A stretch of DNA of 28,916 bases from NCBI GenBank assembly GCA_963618015.1, contig CAVEQS010000036.1:1-28916 (forward strand). The letters run 5' to 3'. Positions within the stretch are counted from its first letter, which is position 1, and each line of letters begins with the position of its first letter. The position numbers and the translations under genes were made by a program. The stretch is from Apopatocola sp963618015. GTDB taxonomy: Bacteria; Bacillota; Clostridia; Oscillospirales; Oscillospiraceae. Shown here piece by piece: positions 1-8,375 of the stretch. Below the pieces are notes generated by a model. The model saw only the letters and a program-made list of their open reading frames with translations, did not search any database and was not told where the DNA came from.

Positions 1-1297
1 GGTTGCAGATGCGGCCGCAGACGGCGGGGAACGGGTTTTCGCGCTTGATGAGCTGGAGCGCCTCGCGGTATTTGCCCTGCGCGGCGAGCTTCAGATAGCC
101 CTGCACGGCGATGTGCGCCGGGCAGGCGGTCTTGCACGGCGATGTGCCGGTATCGTAGCAGTTGATGCGGTTATTGTCGCGGTAGTTGATGTCCCACTTG
201 TCCGGGCCCCAGGCAGTCTCGTCCGGCAGCTCGTGGCGCGGGTACTCGATGGGGCCGTCCTTCGTGCAGAGCTTCTGGCCGAGCTTCACCGCGCCCGCGG
301 GGCACGTCTCAACGCAGCGGCCGCACGCGACGCAGTTTTCGCTCTCGACTTTTGCGACATAGGCGCTGCGGGAGAGGTTCGGCGTGTTGAAAAGCTGGCT
401 CGTGCGCAGCGCGTTGCAGACGTTCACGTTGCAGTTGCAGATGCCGATGATCTTCTCTTCGCCGTCGATGTTCGTGATCTCGTGGACGAAGCCGTTCTCC
501 TCGGCCTTGTGCAGGATCTCGAGCACCTCGTCATAGGTGATGTAATGGCCGCGATCGGTCTCAACAATGTAGCGTGCCATATCGCCCACAGCAATGCACC
601 AGTTTTCCGGATCGTCGCCGCAGCCCTCGCCGAGCTTGGCGCGGGACATACGGCAGGAGCAGGGCGAAGCGGCGTAAACGCCGTCATACTTTTTCAGCCA
701 ATGGGAGATATGCTCGATGGAGACGGATTTATTCTCGGTCTCGATCGCCTTTTCCACGGGGATGACATGCATGCCGATGCCGGCGCCTCCGGGAGGCACC
801 ATCGGCGTGACCTTTTCGAGCGGGAGGAACGTCATGCGCTCAAAGAACGCCGCGACCTCCGGGTGCTCATCGATCTGCGACTGGCGCATATTCAGAAATT
901 CCGCGCTGCCGGGAATATACTGCGGCACAGACCAGCGCTTTTCGTGGTTCGGGTTTTTCCCGTCCAGATTTTCCCAGTTGTACTCGACGATGCCAATATA
1001 CGCCATCTCGGTGAGCAGCTTTTCAAGCTCTTCTTCGCTCTTGCCGGTGAGCGCGGCGATCTGCGCCGTCGTCTTCGGCTTGCGCACCTTCATTTTGAGC
1101 GCAACATCCGCCATCTCGTCCGTCACGACACCGGCAAGTCCCCAATATTCCGGGTCATTGCCCGTAACCTTGCCGATGCGGTCGGTGATCATGGCGCCGA
1201 GCTTGAGGATCTTCTCTCTCGGCTCGTCCGTGCGGGGGATTTCAAAGGAATACTTGCTTTCATCCACAGGCATTCCAGACTTGGTCTGCTTATCCAT
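1..1297 (-). CDS. Iron-sulfur/FAD oxidoreductase, GltD-like; C-terminus outside window (partial)
   Basis: An open frame runs from an ATG at 1297 through the left edge (432 residues, no stop). A GGAGG site sits just upstream. Residues about 70-110 look like a small winged-helix segment. Cysteine clusters occur at 213-215 (CSC), 226, 234, 287-294 (CNC...C), and a classic ferredoxin motif CVACGRCVETCP lies at 322-333. From about 386 the sequence (SPCKTACP, then a glycyl-rich NPFPAVCGRIC) matches the start of the glutamate-synthase small-subunit type FAD/NAD(P) domain, as in DPD and NfnB. By family knowledge this is a soluble flavoprotein moving electrons between NAD(P)H and 4Fe-4S clusters; its substrate cannot be told. 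It has its own strong promoter, so it is separate from the arginine operon. The catalytic half is outside the window, so the exact class stays open. Confidence 0.8.
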   Translation of the reverse strand, partial: MDKQTKSGMPVDESKYSFEIPRTDEPREKILKLGAMITDRIGKVTGNDPEYWGLAGVVTDEMADVALKMKVRKPKTTAQIAALTGKSEEELEKLLTEMAYIGIVEYNWENLDGKNPNHEKRWSVPQYIPGSAEFLNMRQSQIDEHPEVAAFFERMTFLPLEKVTPMVPPGGAGIGMHVIPVEKAIETENKSVSIEHISHWLKKYDGVYAASPCSCRMSRAKLGEGCGDDPENWCIAVGDMARYIVETDRGHYITYDEVLEILHKAEENGFVHEITNIDGEEKIIGICNCNVNVCNALRTSQLFNTPNLSRSAYVAKVESENCVACGRCVETCPAGAVKLGQKLCTKDGPIEYPRHELPDETAWGPDKWDINYRDNNRINCYDTGTSPCKTACPAHIAVQGYLKLAAQGKYREALQLIKRENPFPAVCGRICN

Positions 1298-1356
1298 GCT
1301 AACTCCTCCACATTTAATATCTCTTTTGTTGAGTTTCCCACTATATCGATAGTAAA

Positions 1357-1385
1357 ATTATATTACACGTCGGCGTGTTCGTCAA
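1357..1385 (-). promoter_or_regulatory. Sigma-70-type promoter of the Fe-S/FAD oxidoreductase
   Basis: On the minus strand TTGACG (1385-1380) and TATAAT (1362-1357) are separated by exactly 17 bp. The predicted start is near 1350, about 50 nt before the ATG. A short dyad, ACTAT-ATCG-ATAGT (1340-1353), covers the predicted start and could be an operator. The promoter elements are seen directly; the operator role is inference. Confidence 0.75.
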
Positions 1386-1416
1386 GCGTAATCCTCGGCA
1401 GGTTTCTACACAAAAT

Positions 1417-1444
1417 GAGCCGTTTTCGTTAACGAAAACGGCTC
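1417..1444 (-). terminator. Terminator after argR
   Basis: A perfect 28-nt palindrome, arm GAGCCGTTTTCGTT, lies 18 nt past the argR stop. On the minus strand it is followed by ATTTTG. It closes the arginine operon before the promoter of the next gene. Confidence 0.7.
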
Positions 1445-1462
1445 AAACCTTACATTAAATAA

Positions 1463-1921
1463 TCAGCCCATAAAGAGGCTGTGCCCCTCGCGGGCGAGCG
1501 TTTCAGCGGCGGCATTATCTCGCATGGCGAGAAACACGGTGTCGTTCCCGGAGAGCGAACCGACAAGTCCCGGCAGCGGCGAGATGCCGTCGATGGCGGT
1601 ACACACTGCGGGGGCAAGCCCCGGCAGCGTTTTGATGATGACAAGATTCTGGCAGGCATAAACGCCCGTCACGGTCTGGCGGAGATTATCCTTGAGCCGC
1701 TGGCTCATCTCCGGCGACGGCGCGGTGTCCGCTACGGCGTACCGGCTGCTGCCGTCCGCGCTGCGCTGCTTGACGAGACGAAGCTCCCGGATGTCCCGGG
1801 AGAGCGTGGCCTGCGTGGCCGTGATGCCGCGCTTTTTCAGCTCATCCATGAGCTGGTTCTGCGTTTCGATGCTCTGCTCCGAAACGATTCGGAGGATGGT
1901 TCCCTGTCTTCCGGATTTCAT
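1463..1921 (-). CDS. argR: Arginine repressor ArgR
   Basis: The protein has 152 residues, the normal ArgR length. The N-terminal winged helix includes TQNQLMDELKKRGITATQAT and LSRDIRELRLVK, typical of ArgR/AhrC. The C-terminal hexamerisation and arginine-binding domain includes GLVGSLSGNDTVF. The start at 1921 is set by AAGGAG seven bases upstream, and its ATG overlaps the TGA of the AraC-type gene (ATGA), implying translational coupling. ArgR senses arginine and in Firmicutes represses biosynthesis and activates catabolism. Lying last in the arginine deiminase operon, it is probably a co-regulator of that operon. I did not find a convincing ARG box in the window, so local autoregulation is unproven. 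Confidence 0.95.
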   Translation of the reverse strand: MKSGRQGTILRIVSEQSIETQNQLMDELKKRGITATQATLSRDIRELRLVKQRSADGSSRYAVADTAPSPEMSQRLKDNLRQTVTGVYACQNLVIIKTLPGLAPAVCTAIDGISPLPGLVGSLSGNDTVFLAMRDNAAAETLAREGHSLFMG

Positions 1922-3258
1922 TCGGTCGTCTCCTTTGTGTTTTCCGGCGCTTTGACTGCCGGAGCACGGCGGCGCGCGCCGCGCCCTTTGCCGTGCGTTT
2001 CGCTGCCGTCCGTGCGCTGCAGCGTTATGCGGTCGCGAAACTCCGTCGGCGTCATTTCCTTGAAGCGATAGAAATTCATGTTGAACGTTTTGATGTTGCT
2101 GTAGCCGACGGCGACGGCAACGTCGATCACGAGATAATCCGTGGACACGAGCATCTCGCACGCCTTGTTGATGCGCGTGGAGTTGAGCAGCGTATCGAAG
2201 TTCATCTCATTATAATAAAGAAGCAGACGGTTCATTTCCGGCACCGACACGCCAAATTCGGCGGCGACGCTCGCAGCGGTGAGCCGTTCGGTCTCATAGT
2301 TTTTATAGATATAGTCCGTCAGCGCAAAGGCGATCGCCTTGTCGGAGATGTTGAACTTTGTGACGGCTTTGGAGTAGATCTTGCGGTACTGCATCGGCGT
2401 GATGCCGACACGCTGGGCAAAGTGCTTGGATACGTGCGAGGCGTCCACAAAGCCGCAGAGCCCCGCGATCTCATCGAGTGTGAGATCGGTATAGATGAGA
2501 TAATCGGACGCTTTCTCTACGCGGATGCTGCTCAGGAGCTTTGAAAACGTCGTGCCGGTCATACCGGCGATCTGCTTGGAGAGCGCCGATTCCGAAAGGA
2601 AGAACGCCTCCGCGACCTGCGAGAGCGTGAGCTTCTCAGCGGAATGGGCGTAAATGTAGCTCAAAACGGATTGATCCTTGACGGTCTCCTCCCGTCCGGC
2701 ATCCAGCTCGCCGCGGTGCGACATGATGTACCGGCGGTAAACGATCATCAGTTCGATGAGCTTGTTGACTGTATAGAGCTGCGAAAACGGCTTGTCCGGC
2801 GGCTTGACGCGCGTGGATTCCACACCGAGCTCCGCCTTGAGATTTTCCATGATGCCATCCACATACTCCGCCTGCACGCTGTCGAGATACGCGACCGGCT
2901 CTACGGTGAGAAACCGCAGGGGCTCGGCGGAAACATCGCCCGCGCCGAGAACGCCCTTGAATACGGAGTTGAGATAGGAATAGTCGTAAATGACCTTGAT
3001 GAACTGAAGCGTTTCGGTCACTTCTACCGTGTCGGTGATCTTCCACGGCGTGATGGCAACGAGCGTGTTGGGCTGGAGGACATACTCCTCCCCGTCGATG
3101 ACGAGCTTGCCGCGGCCGCGCTTTACGTAAAGGAAGCGTGCCGCCTGGTGGATGATGGCGCGGGTGGGCTTGTCGATCGCCTCGTAATCGAACGAGCAGA
3201 TCACCGCGGGATCGGACGCGGAGGCACGGGCGTCCTGAAGCATGGCTCGTCTGGGCAT
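1918..3258 (-). CDS. AraC-family regulator with two tandem DNA-binding domains
   Basis: The 446-residue protein (from ATG 3258; a GTG at 3267 would add three residues but lies too close to the AAGGA site) has three parts. The first is a cupin-like sensor at about 40-95 (FLYVKRGRGKLVIDGEEY, ITPW). The second is a full AraC HTH pair at about 197-295 (LTLSQVAEAFFLSESALSKQ ... LTLDEIAGLCGF, GITPMQYRKI). The third is another AraC pair at about 307-413 (LTAASVAAEFGVSVPEMNRL ... YLVIDVAVAVGYSN, MTPTEFRDR). AraC proteins normally carry one such pair. The tail is basic (GKGRGARRR). It lies 125 nt after the arcD-like gene and overlaps argR by 4 nt. Its place in the operon suggests that it controls arginine use, responding to arginine or another ligand; that role is inference. 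Confidence 0.85.
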   Translation of the reverse strand: MPRRAMLQDARASASDPAVICSFDYEAIDKPTRAIIHQAARFLYVKRGRGKLVIDGEEYVLQPNTLVAITPWKITDTVEVTETLQFIKVIYDYSYLNSVFKGVLGAGDVSAEPLRFLTVEPVAYLDSVQAEYVDGIMENLKAELGVESTRVKPPDKPFSQLYTVNKLIELMIVYRRYIMSHRGELDAGREETVKDQSVLSYIYAHSAEKLTLSQVAEAFFLSESALSKQIAGMTGTTFSKLLSSIRVEKASDYLIYTDLTLDEIAGLCGFVDASHVSKHFAQRVGITPMQYRKIYSKAVTKFNISDKAIAFALTDYIYKNYETERLTAASVAAEFGVSVPEMNRLLLYYNEMNFDTLLNSTRINKACEMLVSTDYLVIDVAVAVGYSNIKTFNMNFYRFKEMTPTEFRDRITLQRTDGSETHGKGRGARRRAPAVKAPENTKETTE

Positions 3259-3313
3259 GGTCTGCACCGTCCTTTTCGAAAAGAATGAGGGCTGCTGGCA
3301 CTATCAATCTAAT

Positions 3314-3348
3314 AATACCGGATGTGCGCAGTGCGCACACCCGGTATT
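3314..3348 (-). promoter_or_regulatory. Near-perfect 35-nt palindrome between carrier and regulator genes
   Basis: Arms AATACCGGATGTGCGCA and TGCGCACACCCGGTATT flank a single G, with one mismatch in 17 pairs. It sits in the 125-nt gap after the arcD-like stop. On the minus strand only TATTATTAG follows, so it is a weak terminator at best. It may be a processing or attenuation hairpin that lowers regulator expression, or an operator for the downstream regulator. Confidence 0.55.
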
Positions 3349-3383
3349 TTACCATTAGATACTACGATAACTCAAGCGGAAAT

Positions 3384-4841
3384 TCAGCTCAGCACCGCCA
3401 TCGCGATCGTCAGGACGACGCCGACGATAACGAACAGGGCAACGAGGAGCTTCCATGCCCACTTCAGCCAGCTCTCGTAGGGGACGCGCGCCAGCGCGAG
3501 ACCGCCCATGATGAAGCCGCAGGTCGGGGTGAAGAGGTTGACGAAGCCGTTGGCGGCAACGTTGATCATGATGGAGGTTTCGACGCTCCAGCCCATGCCG
3601 GCGACGATCGGGGAAACGATCGGGGCGGACAGACCGGCGAGGCCGGAGGAGCTGGGAACGAGGAAGCTGAGACCGACGTGCAGGATGTAGTCGAGCAGAC
3701 CGAACACACCCGCGGAAACGCCGGACTGGCTGAGCGCGGTGACGGAAGCTTCGACCAGCCAGGTGCCGAGGCCGGTGGTGGCCATGATAACGCTGGTGGC
3801 GCGAGCCATGCCGATGACGAGGTTGACGGAGACCATGTCGCCGAAGCCGGAGGCGATGAGCTTCATGAGCTGACCCTTGTCCTCGAGACCGACGATACCG
3901 ATGATGATGCCCATGAGCAGGAACCAGGTCGCCGCATCATAGAACCACCAGTCGCCGAAGCCAGCGCCGGAGAGCCACGCGGTGGTGTGGGAGAAGAAGC
4001 CGTAAGCACCGGCATCTTCGTAGCCGACGAATTCGCCCCAGGGGATGAAGCCAAGGATCATCACGACGAAGGACAGAGCAAACAGCCACAGCACGGCCTT
4101 CTGGCGGCCAGTGAGCTTCGCATTGGTGACGTCCTTGCCGCCGTAGGCCTGCTGGCACTCTTCGAGCTGCGCGGCGGTGAGGATGGAGCCCTTGTTGGCG
4201 CGAACCTTCTTCGCATAAGCGGTAACGAACAGAGCGGAGAGAACGTAAGTAAGGAGCCAAAGAATGATGCCGATGACATAGGTGGTGCCCATGTTCACCG
4301 CAACGCCCACGTCGGTCGCCGCGGCAACGGCCGCGCCGGTCGCGAACGGGTTGATGGTGGAGCCGAGAACGCCGGAGCCGGCGCCGAGCAGCACGGTGGC
4401 CGCGCCGACGATCGGGTCAAAGCCGGCGGCCATCATCGTGGCAGCAAGCAGGATGTAGAAACCGACGGTCTCTTCGCCCATGCCGTAGGTCGTGCCGCCG
4501 ATGGAGAACACGAACATCAAAACCCAGATGAGCACAAGCTCTTTGCCGTGCAGACGGCGGACGAGCGTGTGGATGCCGGTTTCGAGAGCGCCGGTGGCGT
4601 TCACGATGGCAAGGAACGCGCCGAGGCAGAATACGAACGTGATAACGTCGGCCGCGTCTGCCCAGCCGTTGACGGGAGCCATAAAGATATCGCTGGAAGT
4701 AGCGCCGACGACTTCGGCGATCTCGCCGTCCTCGCCGGTGTAGGTCTTGCCCGCTGCGATCCACGTGGCGATCGACACGAGGAGAAGAACGGCGAGCAGG
4801 ATTGCAAATGTGCTGATGGATCTCTTGGTCTTCTTAGACAT
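3384..4841 (-). CDS. arcD: YfcC/ArcD-type arginine/ornithine carrier
   Basis: The 485-residue, very hydrophobic protein has about 12 predicted membrane segments from residue 10 (SISTFAILLAVLLLVSIATW) to the C-terminus (LLVALFVIVGVVLTIAMAVL). Features of the YfcC/DcuC-like carrier family are a conserved GMGEETVGFY near 120, a glycine-rich GAGSGVLGSTINPFATG near 152, and a PSSSGLAGLSAPIV stretch near 400. Family members next to arcABC serve as arginine/ornithine exchangers. Here it directly follows arcC (69 nt) on the same strand, so arginine uptake against ornithine is the best call. The family also contains carriers of other substrates, so the substrate rests on context. Confidence 0.8.
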   Translation of the reverse strand: MSKKTKRSISTFAILLAVLLLVSIATWIAAGKTYTGEDGEIAEVVGATSSDIFMAPVNGWADAADVITFVFCLGAFLAIVNATGALETGIHTLVRRLHGKELVLIWVLMFVFSIGGTTYGMGEETVGFYILLAATMMAAGFDPIVGAATVLLGAGSGVLGSTINPFATGAAVAAATDVGVAVNMGTTYVIGIILWLLTYVLSALFVTAYAKKVRANKGSILTAAQLEECQQAYGGKDVTNAKLTGRQKAVLWLFALSFVVMILGFIPWGEFVGYEDAGAYGFFSHTTAWLSGAGFGDWWFYDAATWFLLMGIIIGIVGLEDKGQLMKLIASGFGDMVSVNLVIGMARATSVIMATTGLGTWLVEASVTALSQSGVSAGVFGLLDYILHVGLSFLVPSSSGLAGLSAPIVSPIVAGMGWSVETSIMINVAANGFVNLFTPTCGFIMGGLALARVPYESWLKWAWKLLVALFVIVGVVLTIAMAVLS

Positions 4842-4910
4842 GATTTGAACCCCTCTCTTAAAATTTTGTTCGGACTTCGCTGGGACATGCGAAACGGGAC
4901 AAAAATTTGC

Positions 4911-5849
4911 TTACCGGGTAATGACCGTGCCGGTCTTGCCTTCGAGAGCGTCGGCGGCACGGGCCAGGGAAGTGATGAGCGCGGTTCCGCCATGGTCGTT
5001 GTTCTTCACAAACTCCATGCAGGACTCGACCTTCGGCAGCATGCTTCCGGGGGCGAACTGGCCTTCGGAGATATACTTCTCGCACTCGGCGATCGTCATG
5101 GAAGAGAGCTCCTTCTGGTCGGGCTTATTGTAATTGACGCATACGGCGTCCACAGCGGTGAGAATGATGAGACGGTCGGCGCGCACGTCCTGCGCGAGCA
5201 GAGAACTGGCGCGATCCTTGTCGATGACGGCCGCGACACCGCGCAGGCCTTCTTCGGTCTCGACAACGGGGATACCGCCGCCGCCGACGGTGATGACGAT
5301 GTCACCGGCGCGCACGAGCTGATCGACAACGTTCAGCTCCACGATGCGCTTGGGGATCGGGGAGGGGACAACACGGCGATAGCCGCGCCCGGCGTCCTCG
5401 ACGAAGATGAAGCCCTTCTCCTCGGCGATCTTCTCGGCCTCTTCCTTCGTATAGAAGCTGCCGACGGGCTTCGTCGGGTGCTGGAAGCCGGGATCCTTCT
5501 CGTCAACGACGACCTGCGTCACGACCGTGGCGCATTCCTTCTCGATGCCGCGGCTCTTCAGCTCCTGCTGAATGGCCTGCTGCAGGTGGTAGCCGATGTA
5601 GCCCTGCGTCATGGCGCCGCACTCGGGGAACGGCATGAACGGCGTTCCGCCGCCCTTGTTGGCGGAGAACTCCATCGCCAGGTTGATCATGCCGACCTGC
5701 GGGCCGTTGCCATGGCCGATGATGACTTCATAGCCCTTCTCGACGAGATCGACGATCGGGCGGGCGGTGTTGCGGACAAGTTCGAGCTGCTGCTCGGGGG
5801 TCTTGCCAAGAGCATTTCCCCCGAGAGCGACAACAATTCTTTCAGCCAT
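4911..5849 (-). CDS. arcC: Carbamate kinase
   Basis: The 312-residue protein has the full-length carbamate kinase pattern: VVALGGNAL at 6-14, GHGNGPQVG near 45-53, ECGAMTQGYIGY near 75-86, DAGRGYRRVVPSP near 153-165, VGGGGIPV near 190-197, and the nucleotide-site GSMLPKV near 272. It converts carbamoyl phosphate and ADP to ATP, CO2 and ammonia in the cytosol, the only energy-yielding step of arginine fermentation. Its AAGGA site overlaps the stop codon of the preceding carbamoyltransferase gene (12-nt gap), so the two are tightly linked. Confidence 0.96.
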   Translation of the reverse strand: MAERIVVALGGNALGKTPEQQLELVRNTARPIVDLVEKGYEVIIGHGNGPQVGMINLAMEFSANKGGGTPFMPFPECGAMTQGYIGYHLQQAIQQELKSRGIEKECATVVTQVVVDEKDPGFQHPTKPVGSFYTKEEAEKIAEEKGFIFVEDAGRGYRRVVPSPIPKRIVELNVVDQLVRAGDIVITVGGGGIPVVETEEGLRGVAAVIDKDRASSLLAQDVRADRLIILTAVDAVCVNYNKPDQKELSSMTIAECEKYISEGQFAPGSMLPKVESCMEFVKNNDHGGTALITSLARAADALEGKTGTVITR

Positions 5850-5861
5850 TGTTTCGATTCC

Positions 5862-6854
5862 TTACTTCAGCGTGGCGTACATCACAGCCTTGATGGTGTG
5901 CATACGGTTTTCGGCTTCCTGGAACTGGCGGGCCTGGTGGCCGAGGAACACGTCGTCGGTGACTTCCATCGCCTCAAGGCCGAACTTCTGGTAGATATCC
6001 TCGCCCACGGTCGTCTCGCGGTCGTGGAAGGAGGGCAGGCAGTGCTCGAAGATCGCGGTGGGCTTCGCCATGGCCATGACTTCCTTGTTGACCTGGTAGG
6101 GACGGAGCAGCTTGATGCGCTTCTCCCAGAGCTCGGCGGGCTCGCCCATGGAGAGCCAAATATCGGTGTAGAGAACATCGCAGTCCTTCGCGCCCTGCGC
6201 GACGTCGTCGGTGAACTCAAGCACCGCGCCGGTCTCGGCGGCGACGGCCTGGCACTTTTCGATCAGCCACTGCTCGGGCATGAGCTCCTTCGGACCACAG
6301 GCGCAGAAGTGCATGCCGAGCTTCGCGCTGACGACCATGAGAGAGTTGGCAACGTTGTTGCGGGCGTCGCCGAAGAAGGTGAGCTTGCGGCCGCGCATGT
6401 CGCCGAACTCTTCGCGGGCGGTCATGATGTCGGCGAGCATCTGCGTGGGATGGAACTGGTCGGTCAGGCCGTTCCACACGGGAACACCGGAGTACTTCGC
6501 GAGATCTTCCACGACGGACTGCTTGAAGCCGCGGTACTCAATGCCGTCGAACATACGGCCGAGGACCTTCGCGGTGTCGGCGAGGGATTCCTTCTTGCCC
6601 ATCTGGGAGGAGCCGGAATCGAGGAATGTGACGCCCATGCCGAGATCGCGCGCGCCGACTTCAAAGGCGCAGCGGGTACGGGTGGAGGTCTTCTCGAAGA
6701 GCAGAACGATCTGCTTGTCGGAGAGCCACTTGTGCTCCACGCCATTGTTCTTCAGGCGCTTGAACTCAACGGCGAGGTCGATGAGGTAGTTGATTTCTTC
6801 CGGGGTGAAGTCAAGAAGAGTGAGGAAGCTTCTGCCGCGAATGTTGAGACCCAT
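5862..6854 (-). CDS. arcB: Ornithine carbamoyltransferase (catabolic role)
   Basis: The 330-residue protein carries all carbamoyltransferase motifs: the carbamoyl phosphate loop STRTR at 57-61, HPTQ at 135-138, the ornithine loop SMGE at 235-238, and the catalytic HCLP at 271-274. It exchanges citrulline and phosphate for ornithine and carbamoyl phosphate. Biosynthetic ArgF enzymes share these motifs. Position between arginine deiminase and carbamate kinase argues for the catabolic (ArcB) direction. AGGAGGG precedes the ATG by nine bases. It is 70 nt downstream of arcA on the same strand. Confidence 0.95.
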   Translation of the reverse strand: MGLNIRGRSFLTLLDFTPEEINYLIDLAVEFKRLKNNGVEHKWLSDKQIVLLFEKTSTRTRCAFEVGARDLGMGVTFLDSGSSQMGKKESLADTAKVLGRMFDGIEYRGFKQSVVEDLAKYSGVPVWNGLTDQFHPTQMLADIMTAREEFGDMRGRKLTFFGDARNNVANSLMVVSAKLGMHFCACGPKELMPEQWLIEKCQAVAAETGAVLEFTDDVAQGAKDCDVLYTDIWLSMGEPAELWEKRIKLLRPYQVNKEVMAMAKPTAIFEHCLPSFHDRETTVGEDIYQKFGLEAMEVTDDVFLGHQARQFQEAENRMHTIKAVMYATLK

Positions 6855-6924
6855 AATAATTTACCCTCCTATAGGAAATGATTGTAATGTGTGTTATATG
6901 AATGGGTTTATTCGATGAATGGAA

Positions 6925-8154
6925 TTATTCGGCGCGGATGATCGGCATGGACATGCAGCGCGGGCCGCCGCGGCCGCGGGAGAGCTCGGCCGACGGCATT
7001 TCGAGAACCTGGATGCCCTCGTCGCGGAGGATGGCGTTGGTCACATCGTTGCGCTCGTAAACGACGATCTTTCCCGGCGCGATGCACAGGGTGTTGGAGC
7101 CGTCGTTCCACTGCTCGCGGGCCGAAGCAATGAGATCGTCGCCGCCGCAGTTGATGAGCTTGACGTGGTCGGTGCGGGTGTACTTCGCGAGGATGTCCTC
7201 CAGCTTGGAGTCGATGCGGCGGATGTGAAGGTCGGTCGGATCGCTCACGCCCGGGGTGATCTCGTAAACGGTGAGAGGCCCGAGGATCGCCGGATGGATG
7301 GTGTACTTGTCGTAGTCGATCTGGGTGAACACGGTGTCGAGATGCATGAACGCGCGGCAGCTCGGGATGTCGAACGCGAGCACGGTGCGGATCCTCGCTT
7401 CGGGATCGGCGAAGAGGTTGCGGGCCGCGATCTCGATGGCGTCCGGAGAGGTACGCTGGGAGATGCCGATCGCGATCGTGTCCTCGGTAAGGTTGAGAAC
7501 GTCGCCGCCTTCGATGTTGGCGTGGTCGTCGCGGTCGTAGTAGCGCTTGACGAGGCCTTCAAAGTCGGGGTGGAAGCGGAAAATGTAGTCCGCGTAAATG
7601 GTCTCGCGGCAGCGGGTCGGGAAGCGCATCTTGTGCAGGAACACGCCGTTGCCGACGGACGCGAACGGGTCGCGGGTGAAGTAGAGGTTGGGCATCGGGT
7701 CAACGATCAGATCGTCCGCCGGGGCGATCAGATCCTGCAGGGAATAAGCGGAAGCGCCGCCCATTTCCTTGAGCGTGATGCCTTCCATCGTCTTTTCGAC
7801 GAGCGCCTTGCCCTCGAAATTGCTGATGAGGTATTCATACAGCTTGTCCTGCCAGCGGCGGGTCTTGATGTTGCCCTCGGAGAGCCACTGATACAGGAAC
7901 GGCTTCGTCTGCTCGGGATGGAGCTTGAGGACTGCCGCCATCAGGTCTTCGAGATAGACGACCTCGGTGCCGTTGCTGCGGAGGATCTGCGCAAATGCGT
8001 CGTGCTCCTGCTGAGCGACCTTGAGGAACGGGATATCGTCGAAGAGTAGCTCCGGCAGACGATCCGGCGTCAGGTGAAGAAGCTCACGGCCGGGGCGGTG
8101 AAGAAGTACTTTTTTCAGCGGCTTGATCTCGCTGCGAACGCAAATACCTTTCAT
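6925..8154 (-). CDS. arcA: Arginine deiminase
   Basis: The 409-residue protein has arginine deiminase landmarks: FTRDPFASVGNG near 156-167, EGGDVL near 219-224, HLDTVF near 272-277, and the terminal GRGGPRCMSMP with the catalytic nucleophile Cys400. It hydrolyses arginine to citrulline and ammonia. It is the first gene of the arginine operon and starts at an ATG after GTAGGAG. The 5' leader carries a stable hairpin. Anaerobes use this pathway for ATP and for acid protection. Confidence 0.97.
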   Translation of the reverse strand: MKGICVRSEIKPLKKVLLHRPGRELLHLTPDRLPELLFDDIPFLKVAQQEHDAFAQILRSNGTEVVYLEDLMAAVLKLHPEQTKPFLYQWLSEGNIKTRRWQDKLYEYLISNFEGKALVEKTMEGITLKEMGGASAYSLQDLIAPADDLIVDPMPNLYFTRDPFASVGNGVFLHKMRFPTRCRETIYADYIFRFHPDFEGLVKRYYDRDDHANIEGGDVLNLTEDTIAIGISQRTSPDAIEIAARNLFADPEARIRTVLAFDIPSCRAFMHLDTVFTQIDYDKYTIHPAILGPLTVYEITPGVSDPTDLHIRRIDSKLEDILAKYTRTDHVKLINCGGDDLIASAREQWNDGSNTLCIAPGKIVVYERNDVTNAILRDEGIQVLEMPSAELSRGRGGPRCMSMPIIRAE

Positions 8155-8375
8155 GATTTGATTCTCCTACATAATGTTATTGGCTGCGGCGGCGCGCAGC
8201 GCTTTCGTGCCGCCGCAGGGATTCACTATCCCTATCATATCCGACGAAAGCTGAAATATTGGAAGAACCGTGCGGAAGAAATTGTATATTTCTGCACTTA
8301 TCGTTGTACAGAAAATCAACAGTTTGCCATGTTTTCAGCCGTCAATTTCCACACTTTACTTTCGTAAATGGACGA
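8155..8375 (-). promoter_or_regulatory. arcA upstream control region with direct repeat and -10 candidate
   Basis: On the minus strand a TATGAT at about 8240-8235 could be the -10 box, but no good -35 lies 15-19 bp upstream, as expected for an activator-dependent promoter. About 41 bp further up are two copies of T(G/A)TACAA 22 bp apart (8310-8282), that is, two helical turns, a spacing often used by AraC-type activators. A link to the AraC-type gene in the same operon is inference. Confidence 0.4.
8184..8218 (-). promoter_or_regulatory. 5'-leader hairpin of arcA
   Basis: Arms CTGCGGCGGC and GCCGCCGCAG (10 perfect pairs, 15-nt loop) lie in the predicted leader, ending about 30 nt before the arcA start. 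No U-tract follows, so it is not a terminator. A role in mRNA stability or translation is possible. Confidence 0.5.

Noticed and set aside
3285..6881. A very long plus-strand open frame (1198 codons) opposite the arginine operon
   Set aside because: It lies exactly antisense to arcB, arcC and the arcD-like gene, which have full catalytic motifs and ribosome sites. Its product is low-complexity (Asp, Gly, His, Glu-rich), as expected of a shadow frame in GC-rich DNA.
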